From contig CAMRHE010000461.1 in NCBI GenBank assembly GCA_947044405.1, forward strand, positions 682,001-746,000: DNA of 64,000 nt, written 5' to 3'. Of this stretch, positions 44,391-56,124 are shown piece by piece. Under the pieces are notes generated by a model. That model was not told the origin of the DNA. It made no database searches and saw only the letters and a program-made list of their open reading frames with translations. This DNA is from Leptodactylus fallax. Its lineage: Eukaryota > Chordata > Amphibia > Anura > Leptodactylidae. Position 1 is the stretch's first letter. Each line of letters begins with the position of its first letter. The position numbers and the translations under genes were made by a program.

Positions 44391-45989
44391 AATTATACTT
44401 GGTTCACACTAGTGGCTCGGTCTCTATCATTCGGATCAGTCAGGGATCCGAATGACGGAGAGTTGACCCGCTAAAACAACGGTTACACTCGGATACCAGC
44501 GGACCCCATTGACTATAATGGGGTCTGCCGAGTGTCCACCGAGTGTCTGTGCAGGACTTTTCTCTCTGCCAATTTTCAGAGTTTTCTGCGCCAGAGTCTC
44601 TGAATTTTGGAAGGAGGAGAAGGAAAATATGAAAAAAGTTGCAGAACATTAACAAACAAACTACCCTGCATCCTTAAAGAGTTAAGATATACTATATGAC
44701 TGCATTTAATAATTATTTTCTATGGAGCAAAGGTTATCAGGGATACTTTGGAATCATAGCACTCAAAACTGTATAAACACATACAGGGAACAGGACACTA
44801 ATTTTTTAAGTTCACTTTCACAGTATATGATTAGGCTATCCCATTTCCCGCCAATGCTATTTCATGCAGAAGTGGGCAGAATCTTCCAAGACAGTGCCCA
44901 AATTTAAAGGGCTAATGATGTGCCACATCAGGGAGAGATAAAAATGGATCTCCATTTTAGGAGTAGAAAATAATCATAGGTCCAAGATCTTTTCTAAACA
45001 CAATCTCAGTTGTTTAAATGATTTATTAACATGTATTTAATGATATTAATATTTCTGTATTTTATTATTTAAATATTTTCACTCCATTTTCAAAGCATGA
45101 AACTTTTAGTTTTCAATGTTAGAAGAAACTGGACAACTAATACATTTTTTGCATTTCTTTATACAGTACAGTACTCTATTAAGCTCAAAATGAAGGAAAT
45201 TGGTCTGTCTCCAATCCTTTTCACATCAAGAAATGTTAACATTTTTTATGAATGTTTAGCTAAACAATAATAATAATAATACAAATACATTAAATGATAC
45301 TGTATATAGAAAGAGATTCAAAACGATAGATGTATAAAGAAATAGACATATTAGTGGCTAAAGTATGTCAGTATTTGCTATTTTTAAGCTGAGTACCATG
45401 TTTTGCAAATATTGCCAGCACATAGCCTGCTGCTGCTAACCTGAATATTTTATAAATTTTGTTTGATGTATAAAAGAAATGGAAAAGAAGGGTTTGAAAA
45501 GTGTATGGCCTTCTGAAACCAAGGTCTCAGCTTGAGATAAAATCTTTGTCTAGATAGAATTTGAGCTGCAATATAACTGATAAGATATGATATAACACTT
45601 AATAGCCTTGGATTGTTTCCTGAAATAGATAAAAGAAAGGGTTTGAATGATAATAAAATTGTAAATCTGTGAAATAGGTAATTGTTTCTGACACCTCCAG
45701 CTTTGTGACAACCTGCTGAAAATGAGCATCTCTAATGCAAATCCTGAAAGTACATAGCTTGGAAAGGCAGTGCACTGGTGGAAGAACTAGAATTAATTTT
45801 GATATCTCAGTGCAAAATGTGTTCATCATTGGCTTTATGTAGCAAGCATGAATGTTTCTGAAGAAAAAAATATCCATTGATATAAATACCACTAATTTAA
45901 ATAGATAATTAAATAATTAAATAGTTACACCATGCTCCAATAAAACAATTCACTGTTGTCAATTCCGATGCATTGGCACAAGGTTTTGT
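44391..45989. other. No gene; short frog-type repeat at 44400-44640
   Basis: 44400-44640 has GGTTCACACTAG and the palindrome GACCCCATT-GACTAT-AATGGGGTC, as in many short amphibian repeats. From 44640 on the DNA is AT-rich and unique-looking. Confidence 0.45.
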
Positions 45990-46560
45990 ACTATAATGCA
46001 GTCTATGGCAGATGTGCAAAAATTGCAAGCCAACTTGGAGAAGCTGAATGCTTGGACATCCACTTGGCAAATGAAGTTAATTGTTGGTAAATTTAAAATT
46101 ATGCATCTGGATAAAAGTAGTCTATATGCAACATATTTGCTAGCGGGATTACAATTGAGAGAGAAGGAGTTGGGTGAACTTGTGGAACATACATAGACTA
46201 AATAACAGCATGCAATGTCAATTAGCAACATCTAAAGCCATCAGGATATTGTCACTCATTAATAAAGGTATAAACTAATAGAACCGGATTTACTGATTTT
46301 CTTTACCTTTATCTGTACAAAGCATTGTAATATGTGGTTCAGTTTTGCGCACCAGTTCATAGAAAGGATGCCCTAGAGTTACAAAAGGTACAAAAGAGAT
46401 CCACAAAATGGGAGCACCTGCACAGAAAATATGGAGGAAATCTGTTCCATATAGGATCTCCTCAAAAGACAAAGTGGCGCACCCTCTGTCTAGAAGCAAC
46501 AAAGCTTCTTCACCATAGCACTGGCATTTTTGGTGTCCAAATGAATATTACTGCCCTGTA
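45990..46560 (+). pseudogene. CR1/L2-like LINE reverse transcriptase, C-terminal part
   Basis: The frame at 45996-46196 gives LQANLEKLNAWTSTWQMKL and KFKIMHLD, the late RT blocks of CR1-clade LINEs. Shifted frames continue with a SKAIRILSLINK-type block and an FCAPVHRKDALELQKVQKRSTK segment (46330-46410). Stops and frame changes are frequent. The 5' part is missing, as is usual for reverse-transcribed LINE copies. The following 46560-46700 may be its 3' untranslated end. Confidence 0.75.
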
Positions 46561-46700
46561 TTAGGTTTGGGCTTCCACAGGACTCAGTGGAGTCCCTGGT
46601 CTTCAAAGAAGAAACTATTTGCACAAGAGGAAGATTCCAACCAAAGCTGCAAGACATAGATGGGAACTGTAACTGGCGGAACAAAGTGAAAGCACTGTAT

Positions 46701-47206
46701 TATGGTCAGATCCCAGGGTAACCAATCACCCCAGTAGGAGGACTGCTAGAGGATAGGTACAAAAATATCAGTGAAATGCTACATATTTAAAAATGATCTG
46801 TACATGAAAAATTTACTGATTTGATATGTCATATACATTTTATTGGAATTGGCAAACCCTTTCAATTCCTTCCCTAAAATGACTTGTTTGTCTTCATTCA
46901 TTTATGAAAAGTAGTTTATAAATGGAGGTATTCCTGAAATTTATCACAAATACTGAAATGGTTGATTCCAAGTATGTTTTTCATACTGGCAATATGTAAG
47001 GACAGGCAGGCCAGTGTCTGCATGAAAAAATGGGTATGTTCAGTATACCAGTATGTGTCTCCATTACAGCATATTCGCGCTGAGTGCTGGAGCTTTTGGT
47101 GCTTTCACTAATATGTAAGTGAAGTAGTGATTATATACAGACTACTTCTCATTACTGGCCAAGTGATTTGCTGTTACTATTTACAACTGTTAGAAATATC
47201 CTGTTA
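46701..47206. other. No recognisable gene
   Basis: AT-rich, without repeats or coding motifs that I can identify. Confidence 0.45.
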
Positions 47207-47474
47207 GGCTAATGCCCCATGTAGCGGGCTTCATCAAAAAAGAGCGGTGGGAAAACTGTGGCGGCAATGCATCGCGGTTTTTCCCGCAGTGCTTTTTACA
47301 GAAAGTTTGCAGAGATTTCCTCTGTGGACGTTCTGCTTCCATTATACCTATAGGGAAACTGCCGACATTTCCATAGGTATAATTGACATGACGTGATGGT
47401 TTTGGAAATCGCAGTATGTCTGAAACGTATATTCTCCTGCACGTGCCGCATTTACACCACGTGGGGCCCTGGCC
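47207..47474. mobile_element. Small GC-rich MITE, copy 2
   Basis: Same family as 14505-14757. Ends AGGCTAATGCCCCATGTAG and CACGTGGGGCCCTGGCCTT are imperfect inverted repeats. CCATTATACCTATAGGG and CCATAGGTATAAT words face each other inside. Confidence 0.65.
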
Positions 47475-47830
47475 TTAATCAGTGTTTCGCTTATAAGTGA
47501 ACACAATAGCAGCCCCAGCACTGACTTTGAATAATCCACAATTAAAACACTGTGTAGTAGCAGCCTTACAATTCCTCTATAACAAGGGAACAACTCAATA
47601 AGATAAAGACAATTTCTTTCAGTCCTGCCATATGGTCAAGGATCACCTTAGTTTGTTAAAGCAGCAGAAGGCATACTTTCAACTAAAAATGGACAAACCT
47701 TGTGAGATTCATTTAGCAAATATTTGCAATGTTTCTCTGCAAGTTTTATTTCAAACCAGAAGTGCTATTATTATACTCTGGGGTCAAATTTTTTCATAGA
47801 CATTTTTTTTTTACAATGGCCACATGAATA
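47475..47830. other. No gene; TATTATTATACTCTGGGGTC word at 47767
   Basis: The word recurs at 51004 and 51288 within palindromes of the non-autonomous hAT. Otherwise nothing is seen. Confidence 0.45.
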
Positions 47831-47959
47831 CATGGCCATAACTGTTGGCACTCCTGAAATTTTTCCAGAAAATGAAGTATTTCTCCCAGAAAATTATTGC
47901 AATTACACGTGTTTTGGTATACATATGTTTATTTCCTTTGAGTGAATTGTAAAGACACA

Positions 47960-48912
47960 AAAAAACTGAAAAAAAAGGCAAAAATGATGTCATTTCACGC
48001 AAAACTCCAAAAATGGGCCAAACAAAATTACTGGCACCCTCAATATTTGGTTGCACACCCTTTAGAAAAATAACTGAAATCAATTGCTTTCTATAAGCAT
48101 CAACAAGCTTCTTACACCTCTCAAACTGCTCCAGGTCTCTCATATTTGAAGAGTTCCTTCTCCCAACAGCAATTTTAAGATCTCTCCACAGGTGTTCAAT
48201 AGGATTTAGATCCGGACCCATTGCTGGCCACTTCAGAACTCTCCAGCGATTTGTTTCCATCCATTTCTGGGTGTTTTTGAAGTATGTTTGAGGTCATTGT
48301 CCTGCTGGAAGACCCATAACCTAGGACACAAACCCAGCTTTCTGACACCGTCCCTACATTGAGAACCAAAATCCTTTGGTAATCTTCAGATTTCATGATG
48401 CACCCAGTGCCAGAGGCAGCAAAACAACCCCAAAACATCTTTGAACCTTCACCATATTTGACTGTTTTGTACTGTGTTCTTTTCTTTGAAGGCCTCATTC
48501 CATTTTTGATAAACAGTAGAATGATTTGCTGTACCAAAAAGCTCTATCTTTTTCTCATCGGTTCACAAGACGTTTTCCCAGAAGGATTTTGGCTTACTCA
48601 CGTACATTTTGGCAAACTGCAGTCTAGCTTTTTTATGTTTCTGTTTCAGCAGTGGGGTCCTCCTGGGTCTCCTGTTATAGCATTTCATTTCTTTCAAATG
48701 TCGACAAATAATTTGTGCTGACATTGATGCACCCTGATCCTGCAGGACAGCTTAAATTTCTTTGGAACTCGATTGGTGCTGCTTATCCACCATCCAGTCT
48801 ATCTATCCTGTGTTGCAACCGTTCATAAATTTTTCTCTTCTGTCCATGTTCAGGGAGATTACCTACAGTGTCATGGGTTGTAAACTTCTTGAACATATTT
48901 TTATGGTGTGCC
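47960..48912 (-). pseudogene. Tc1 family D transposase, C-terminal and central part
   Basis: The minus-strand frame 48260-47811 contains [22 protein letters not shown] with the catalytic E. The frame 48537-48196 contains [15 protein letters not shown] and, in a shifted frame, the NDP region. Several frame changes break it. The N-terminal coding part would lie right of the hAT at 60344-60560. Confidence 0.85.
48905..48912. repeat. 8-bp hAT target duplication, left (imperfect)
   Basis: GGTGTGCC here against ATTGTGCC at 60344-60351, six of eight identical. Both flanks are contiguous Tc1 family D sequence when joined. Confidence 0.75.
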
Positions 48913-49301
48913 TAGAGATGAGCGAATCGAAGCTGCAGAAGTGGAATTTGATCCGAATTTCAGGAAATCTTCGATTCGCAATTTCCGCACGCTTCAATGC
49001 ATCAAATCGCATTTTTTAATAAAATGGATGCTGCACATGTTAGGACAAGGAGTAAGGGACTCTGGGAACGGGGGAACACCCACAATGTCATGCATGCAGC
49101 TAATCAGCAGCCAGCCAGCCCTGTGATGTCACAGCCCTATAAAAACCCTCAGCCATTTTAGGTTCAGTCATTTCACATCACTCTTACTGCAGGGACAGAC
49201 GTCAGCAGGAGCTATGGAAAGACTTAGAAAACAGAAGTTCAGGGAAAGAGGATTACAAGAGTAGGGGAAGTATAGAGAGGAATTGAAAGAATTCGGGGTG
49301 G

Positions 49302-49309
49302 TTGCAGCG
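49302..49309. repeat. 8-bp target duplication, left of nested hAT
   Basis: TTGCAGCG, exact copy at 51744-51751. Confidence 0.9.
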
Positions 49310-50439
49310 CAGTGGTGAACCTAGCCTCTATGCTGCCTGAGGCGGACTATAGAATGACGCCCCCCCCCTCAAAAAAAAAAAAATTGAGTTTCCATGCTAC
49401 TAGCTTCACACGCTGTTATCGTCGCACAATATACACAATACACAAAGTTATAAACAGTTTTTAAGAATTCTTCTTACTGCATTACTTCAGTATCAGATCA
49501 ATAACACGGTATTAACAATGAAAGTATCTTCACACATCTTCTCCTTGGTGGATGGACAAGCCCACGTGGCCCCCATTCTCTATAATAGGAGCACCGCAGA
49601 TAGCTGAGTACTGGACTTCGGCTATCTTTGGCATTCCCATTGAAGTGAATGAGAGCCACGCGGGTTCGTCCATCCACCAAGTGACACACCTATATATGGC
49701 TGCGGTCAGGCTGAATTCCGACCCAGTGGGGAGAAAAAACCCAATTCTCAGGCTCAGTAGGGGACTCAGCAGACAGACCCCCATCACTCAGGTATTTATC
49801 CTCTATCATTTAGGTGAATACAGGGCAGTAACATTTTGTGACTTACAGGTGACGTCTCTGACTAATCGGTCACATTTCTCTTCTCTTCCCTTTGGACCGC
49901 CATGACCATTTCTTCCAGTTGTGACTTGTCTCTGTAAAGTTTGCAACACAGACATCTTTGGCTCCTCACTTTTCCAGGCACCTGACCCACTTTGTCCTCA
50001 CTTGCACACCCATCCTGCTGCTACCCCAATTATAAAATATATGATATAACCCCCCATAATGAATAATACCCCCATGTGCATCTTTATATTAATAATGTCC
50101 ATGTTTACCCCCATAAATAGTGCCCCCTATTAATACTGCCCCAGGTGTTAACTAATTAAAATGTTTTCCAGGTCATTAATAAACTAATCAGTGGGGCTCG
50201 AAAACCCAGGACCCCCACTGATCAGCTGTTTGAATGAATCCTGGTACCTGTGTAAGTGACGTGACCGCTTCTCTGTTTACATTGTGTCTATCATCTCATA
50301 CCGGCAATGTAATGTAACTACAGCCTCGTCCTATACACAGCTATGTGACAAGGCTGGAATTACTTCACACGGTCACTATAAACAGACAGCGTGTGATATA
50401 AAGCCCCTGTTTATACCGCCCCATCCACACTATAACGTT

Positions 50440-51000
50440 CCACAGAACCCCTGCACACAGATTACGGCCCGCGCGGCCCCGCACAAGGTATCCTCGCAGT
50501 GGCCCCTGCACACGGTATTATGCCCCGCAGTGGCCCCTGCACATGGTATTCTGCTCCATAGTGGCCCCTGCACATGTTATTCTGCTCCATAGTGGCCCCT
50601 GAACACGGTATAATGCTCCATAGTGGCCCCTGCACACGGTATTATGCTCCATATTGGCCCCTGCACACGGTATTCTGCTCCATAGTGGCCCCTGCACTGG
50701 TATTCTGCTCCATAGTGGCCCCTGCACACAGTATTATGCTCCCTAGTGGCCCCTGCACACGGTATTATGCCCCATAGTTGCCCCTGCACTGATAGCTCCA
50801 TATTGGCCCCTGCACACGATATCATGCTCCCTAGTGGCCCATGCACATGGTATTATGCTCCATAGTGGCCCCTGCACATGGTATTATGCTCCCTAGTGGC
50901 CCCTGCACACGGTATTATGCTCCATAGTGGCCCCTGCACTGGTATTAGGCTCCATAGTGGCCCCTGCACACGGTATTGTGCCCCATAGTTGCCCACCCAC
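50440..51000 (-). repeat. Minisatellite, about 17 units of 31 bp
   Basis: Units such as GGCCCCTGCACACGGTATTA followed by TGCTCCATAGT. The complement of the unit lines up with that at 8190-8535. Long frames on both strands (for example 50577-50846) come from the repeat. Confidence 0.95.
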
Positions 51001-51003
51001 GAA

Positions 51004-51340
51004 ATATTATTATACTCTGGGGTCTTTTCAGGGCCCAGAGTATAATGATCGGAGAGCCAGGGGAGGTGACAAACATAAAAACCAGTGCTACTTACCTATC
51101 CTGGACACCGGTGCACTCCAGGCAGCTTTCGGCCCTGTCTAATTGCGCACAGACGTCACGTGATCAGACCGTCGATGCGACCTGATGATGTCACCAGAGC
51201 GCCCAAGCCTGCTTGGAGTGACATCGAATCAAAGGAGAGGTGAGTTGCATTTGGTTTTTATGTTCCCTCACCTCCCCTGGGTCTCCGATTATTATACTCC
51301 GGGGTCTGAAAAGACCCCGGAGTATAATAATAGTAGTATT
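51004..51340. repeat. Pair of inverted repeats, each containing a palindrome
   Basis: 51004-51085 is inverted at about 51255-51340 (shared words AGTATAAT, CCAGGGGAGGTGA, CATAAAAACCA). The right one holds a perfect 19-bp stem with a 6-nt loop (51288-51306 with 51313-51331). Confidence 0.88.
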
Positions 51341-51779
51341 TGAGGCCTGTGGCCTCACTTACCGATGCCCACGGCTGCTCACAGCGGCATCCACTTCCCG
51401 TTCTGCGTCCCATAGCAGAAGGGGAAGCGGAGGCGGCCACGAGCAGACGTCGGGTAGGAAATAAATAGGCCGTCACCTGCCGGGGTTACTCCAGCAGGTA
51501 ACGGCCTATTTATATAAATAAAAAAACTTATCCTCACCTACCTCCCTTGATGGAGCCGCCGCTGCCTCCTCCTGTTGTCCGCGACATCTGTGTCTCAGCG
51601 TAGGAGGCGCTCAGCCTTGTTTTTTTTTTAAAGCGGCCTGTCCTGGGCTGGTCTTCATTAAATAGTAAATGTCCCCCAGACAGTGACGGACAGTGTCGCC
51701 TGAGGTGGCCGCCTCACTTCGCCTCATTAGCGGTGCGCCCCTGTTGCAGCGTCATTAACAGCAAGAATTTTAATACACA

Positions 51780-52620
51780 TTGCATCACTCACTGCCGTTA
51801 AACTGCTGCTAATTACTCATACCTGTGTCTTCAAGGTGGAACTCAACAAGCCTTTTGCAGTGCAGTACAGCAAAAAACAGTGAATTATCATCGACTAATA
51901 TCTGCAGTTATCTGTTCTAACGCCTTTTTCAAGGCGTTTATTATAAGAGGCTTATTCACTGTTCTTTCAAAGCATAACTTTACAGGCCATTTGTCAGTAC
52001 TATTGGGCCAAAAAAACTAAATTCTTATCCAGTTATCCAGTTATCTCTGCAGTTATCTGTTCTAACACCTTTTTCAAGGCGTTTATTAGTGGGGAAACAA
52101 ACAAGGGGCATATTCACCGTTCTGTTCAGAGTATAAAATTACAGGCCATTTTGCAGTACAGTACTGCCAAAAAAAATCATAATTCTTATCCAATAATCTC
52201 TGCCCTTATCATGCTTTTTTTAAAGGTGTTTATTAGTGGGGAAACAAATAAGGGGCATTTTCGCCATTTTGTTCCCAGTATAAAATTACAGGAGATTTCT
52301 CAATACAGTAGTGGCAAAAATCAATAATTCTTAACCACTGATCTCTGCAGTAAGCTGTTATTCTAACACTTATTTAAAGGTGTTTTAGTGGGGAAACAAA
52401 TAAGGGACATATTCGCCGTTTTGTTCCTAGTATAAAATTATAGGCCATATTGCAGTACAGTACTGCCAAAAAATCATAATTCTTATCCAGTAATCTCTGC
52501 CTTTATCACACTTTTTTTTAAAGGTGTTCATTAGTGGGAAAAGAAATAAGGGGTATATTTGCCATTATTTTCAAAGTAGAAAATTACAGACCTTTTTACC
52601 CTGTATTTATTTCCTTTGCA
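51780..52620 (+). repeat. Five tandem units of about 150 bp in the hAT left arm
   Basis: The block starting TCTGCAGTTATCTGTTCTAA and ending GTGGGGAAACAAATAAGGGG recurs at about 51900, 52045, 52199, 52343 and 52496. It is non-coding and sits upstream of the transposase. Confidence 0.85.
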
Positions 52621-54369
52621 ATAACGTTTTTTCATCTAACAGTATGTTGGAAGCAACTTACCAAGCACAGGGGAGGGCCACAGGCTTAAATGTTTCTGGC
52701 GCAGGCATAGGTCACAGCAGCGTAAGGGGGCATGGCAGCAGGGGTCACTTCCAGAGGTCTGAGCTTCCAGTGTCAGCTAGCGGTCGTGTCTTGACCAGCA
52801 ACCCAACGGTTGTAGAATGGTTGACTCGGTCATCCACTTCATCCAAAGTCACATCAGACACCCCCAGCCAAGAGTCGTTGGATTTGTCAGACACAACCCT
52901 TAGTTGGCATGGCCCGGTAGCAGGCCCTGTACCCTCAGGTGTCCTGAACCTGCCTCTGTCCTTTTCTGTTCCCTCAGCTAGAGAAGTGCTCTATGCTGTG
53001 GCTACTAGAGGACAGTCAGCAGCTAATGCCCAGCCAAGATGTGGAGGAGACATCCGCCGCTTCCTCCGGTAGGCGGGCAAGTAGTGATGAGGAGAGTGGC
53101 GTGGAAGCTGGTGTTGCGAGCGGTCAGGCTCCTGGCTCAGAAACTGTTGAGGAGGACATCAGTGACCTATAGATATTAGTGGATGACGATGTAGCCAATC
53201 GCAATTGGGAGCTGGGTGACATAGGGCTTTATCGGAAGAAGAGGGTGGCGGATTGAGCACGAGACAGCGGCAGAGTCAGAAGTGGGAGGTCAGGAGCCAA
53301 ACATGCCAGGGGTAGAGTATCCGCTTCGCAGCAGTCTTCCTGCCAAGATAGCAGTGGTTCAGGGGTTCACGAATTCAGTGGTGGTAGCAGTCAGTTAGTG
53401 CGGAGTGTTGGAGGTAAAATTACCTACTGGGCGGTGTGGCAGTTTTTTGTTAAGCCGCTAGGGGAGGAGAACATGGCCATATGTTTAATCTGTGGGCAGA
53501 AGGTGAAGCGTGGCCAGGGTGCCAATGTTGGCACCACAGCCCTGCGCCAACATATACAGCATCACCATAAAGTGGCCTGGGAGAGCCATGGCTCCAATAT
53601 GGTTGTCCAGCCTGCCGCAGGAACTGTTGCATCACCCAGTGGCATGCACCCCATTTCAGGCAGTCAAGGCTCCACCTCCTCAGCCGAAGGAAGCTGTGTG
53701 TATTTCCCATCATCTGCTGGTCGTGATGCCAGTCCTTGAGCCTGTCGGTGTCTGCCAAAGTGCACGGCAGCGCCGACGTGTGGAGCTGTAACTACGGTCA
53801 AGGACAATATATGTCATTTACGGTCCACTGGGTTAATGTGGTGCCTGCACAGACACACCAGCAACTTGGACAGGTGACGCAGATTCTGCCTCCACATTCT
53901 CATGCCATTGGTCCTGCAACAGTGTCTGCCTCATCCTCCAATGTGTCCTCAGCCTTCACTGCAGGGACAATTTCCAGTGCTTCTCCAGCATACCACATGT
54001 GCAAGGCACAGTGGTGTCACTCTGCTCTACACCTCATTTGCCTGGGCGAACGAAGTCACACAGGGGAGAAACTGCTCCGTGTCCTCAATCAAGAAATTGA
54101 ATCCTGGCTTTCTCCAAGACAACTTAAAATCGGAACCATGGTGACTGACAACGGGAAGAACATAGTATCGGCACTGTGTCAAGGAGGGCTGAGCCATGCG
54201 ACCCGCATTGCGCACATGTTCAATCTGGTTGTCAAGCATTTCCCATCTGCAAGACATCCTAAAGATGGCAAGGAAACTTTGCATGCACATCAGCCACTCG
54301 TACACCGCCAAGCACACCCTCCTTGAGCTGCAGCAGCAGAACGGCCTCCCACAACATAGGCTGATATGC
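52524..54369 (+). pseudogene. hAT transposase, N-terminal part with BED zinc finger
   Basis: 52524-53072 is a Ser/Gly-rich leader frame whose start is not certain. The frame 53398-53739 begins with a BED finger: AVWQFF, then CLICGQKVKRG (C-x2-C), then TTALRQHIQHHHKVAW (the His pair). This DNA-binding module is common to hAT transposases and ZBED proteins. The catalytic domain follows in shifted frames: WLSPRQLKIGTMVTDNGKNIVSAL carries the first catalytic D (near 54150), and SHATRIAHMFNLVVKHF is the following conserved Cys/His-Leu block. Several frameshifts are present. It ends at 54369, where a PLE interrupts it. Confidence 0.88.
54357..54369. repeat. 13-bp target duplication, left of PLE
   Basis: TAGGCTGATATGC, exact copy at 58411-58423. 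Confidence 0.92.
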
Positions 54370-54701
54370 ACATATAAGGAATAGATGGTTGGAAAGTATG
54401 CACTCTGAGGAGGAAACCACTAGTTGTAATATATACAGGTTAATCCTCAGTTATTCCTCAATAGTTGAGGATTTTAACCAAACCAGTTACGGTCAGATGA
54501 AATAGTTCGTATTATGGGATCTAATAGATCAGGATCGCATTCAAACTGGGGTTGCCGGCTATCCCGGGGATTGGAGCCGCTAGTAAAAGATAGATATAGC
54601 TGGAACAACTGTTCCTAATAAGATCCCAGGATTTGCGCTCCTCAAGGACAAACCACAAATGGTCACAGGGTAAGGATAGTTCAAGCTTTATTAGGATAAG
54701 C

Positions 54702-54745
54702 GTTTCGGGGTTTATAGCTTTCAGGAGAGCGCATCCCTTCATCAG
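54702..54745 (-). ncRNA. Hammerhead-like core in the PLE 3' region
   Basis: On the minus strand CTGATGA (54745-54739) is followed by A, GGG..., a long internal loop, ...CCC and CGAAACGC (GAAAC at 54706-54702). Stem II could be extended to three or four pairs. I cannot find a convincing stem III, stem I or cleavage triplet, so it may be a remnant. Confidence 0.5.
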
Positions 54746-56124
54746 ATCTACACAAATAATAATAAAAGATAGAACAAAAACATATATTTCATTCACAATC
54801 AATAAAATAGTGGTAAAAAACAAGAAAAACATAAAATATACGATATAAAATTCTAACATAATCAGATGACAAAAAATCTAACTGTTGGTTACATTGTTAA
54901 CAAACTTGTTGCTTTATAGCTTACTATTTATAATCATAAATTATATCTGTATATATGTGTGTATATATATACCCAATAATGTCTATAACCGTAAATATAA
55001 ACATAAATACATACTTATGTAAATTGATCAAGATAGATCAAGATAGATAAATTACTCAATATGGACATTAAAACATAATGTGTTTGGTATGTATAGTCAA
55101 AAAAGATATATAGTGACTGAAAACGAAGTAATAACATGCTAGTTGATAGATATTTAGAGGGAACCTCTTATATAAATGAATGCTATTTTAGCAGATAAAA
55201 CAATATATACATAATGATAATGGTGGCATAATTAAAAAGAAAGGGGCTTATCTCTATAAATGCCCATTGTATAAGTACATGTGGTTAGCACGTATAGCAA
55301 TATATGTAGTGATGATGGTGACATAGCCAAAAGGGAAGAGGCTTATCTTTGTGAATACCTTTATAAATAAATGCAGTTTTAAAAGTTGCAGCAATATATA
55401 TAGTCATAATGGTGGTATAATTAAAAGGAAGGATGCTTACCTCTGTAATGTTGGATATGCAAAGAACTAGTGGTGGGCGCGGGAAGTGTGGGTTAATTTA
55501 AAGTGAATTGCACGTGTGACGCCAGCGCAGGCGTCTAGAGTATATATGGGGAGATCGTTGGTGAAAATCGAAAGACCGCACATGCGCAAAGAAGAATATG
55601 GTCCGAAATAGCGAAAAGCGGTGCGCTGTGCCTGAAGGGGTAAGTATAACAGATTGTCATACTCGGGAACCATTTAATGTATACTGTGAAAATGTATTAC
55701 TATGCAAAGAGAGTGTGATGGGCTTATGGTTAGTGGTCTAAACAAACGGGGATATAATATGTAAGTATGGAAAATGAGAGTCTATATGAATAAGGGGATA
55801 TGATGTACATGTATGAAGAAAGAAAGGGGTTGTATAAAAATTAGTATGGTCATAAATGAAAAGGGTTATGTAGATTGATGGTAAAATCATAAAATTGAAC
55901 TGTATAATGAATAAAAGGAATATATGGATACGGGAATCTATGTAGAAGTGTATGATGGAATTGTGGGGAAAAAAGACAAAATAGATGTATGAAAATGAAT
56001 GAAATGGTGAAAGAGAGAGAGAAAAAAAAAAAAAAAAAAAAGGAAGAGGGGATTAATGGCTATAGATTTGAGCTAATAGATAATAACTCCAAAGGGATAA
56101 GGTGGATTTTTGGATAAGAATAAT

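Larger units (their letters stand above)
49310..51743. mobile_element. Non-autonomous hAT with minisatellite core, 2434 bp
   Basis: Perfect 8-bp duplications TTGCAGCG on both sides. The left end is CAGTGGTGAACC and the right end, read inward, is CAGGGGCGCACC. Content in order: GC-rich repeat; a segment (49790-50425) homologous to the arms of the foldback element at 13674-17731; a 31-bp minisatellite (50440-51000); two facing palindromic repeats (51004-51331). No transposase is present. Confidence 0.9.

Noticed and set aside
50284..50846. Cys/Gly-rich repeat protein on either strand
   Set aside because: The frames translate the 31-bp minisatellite; both strands stay open for the same reason.
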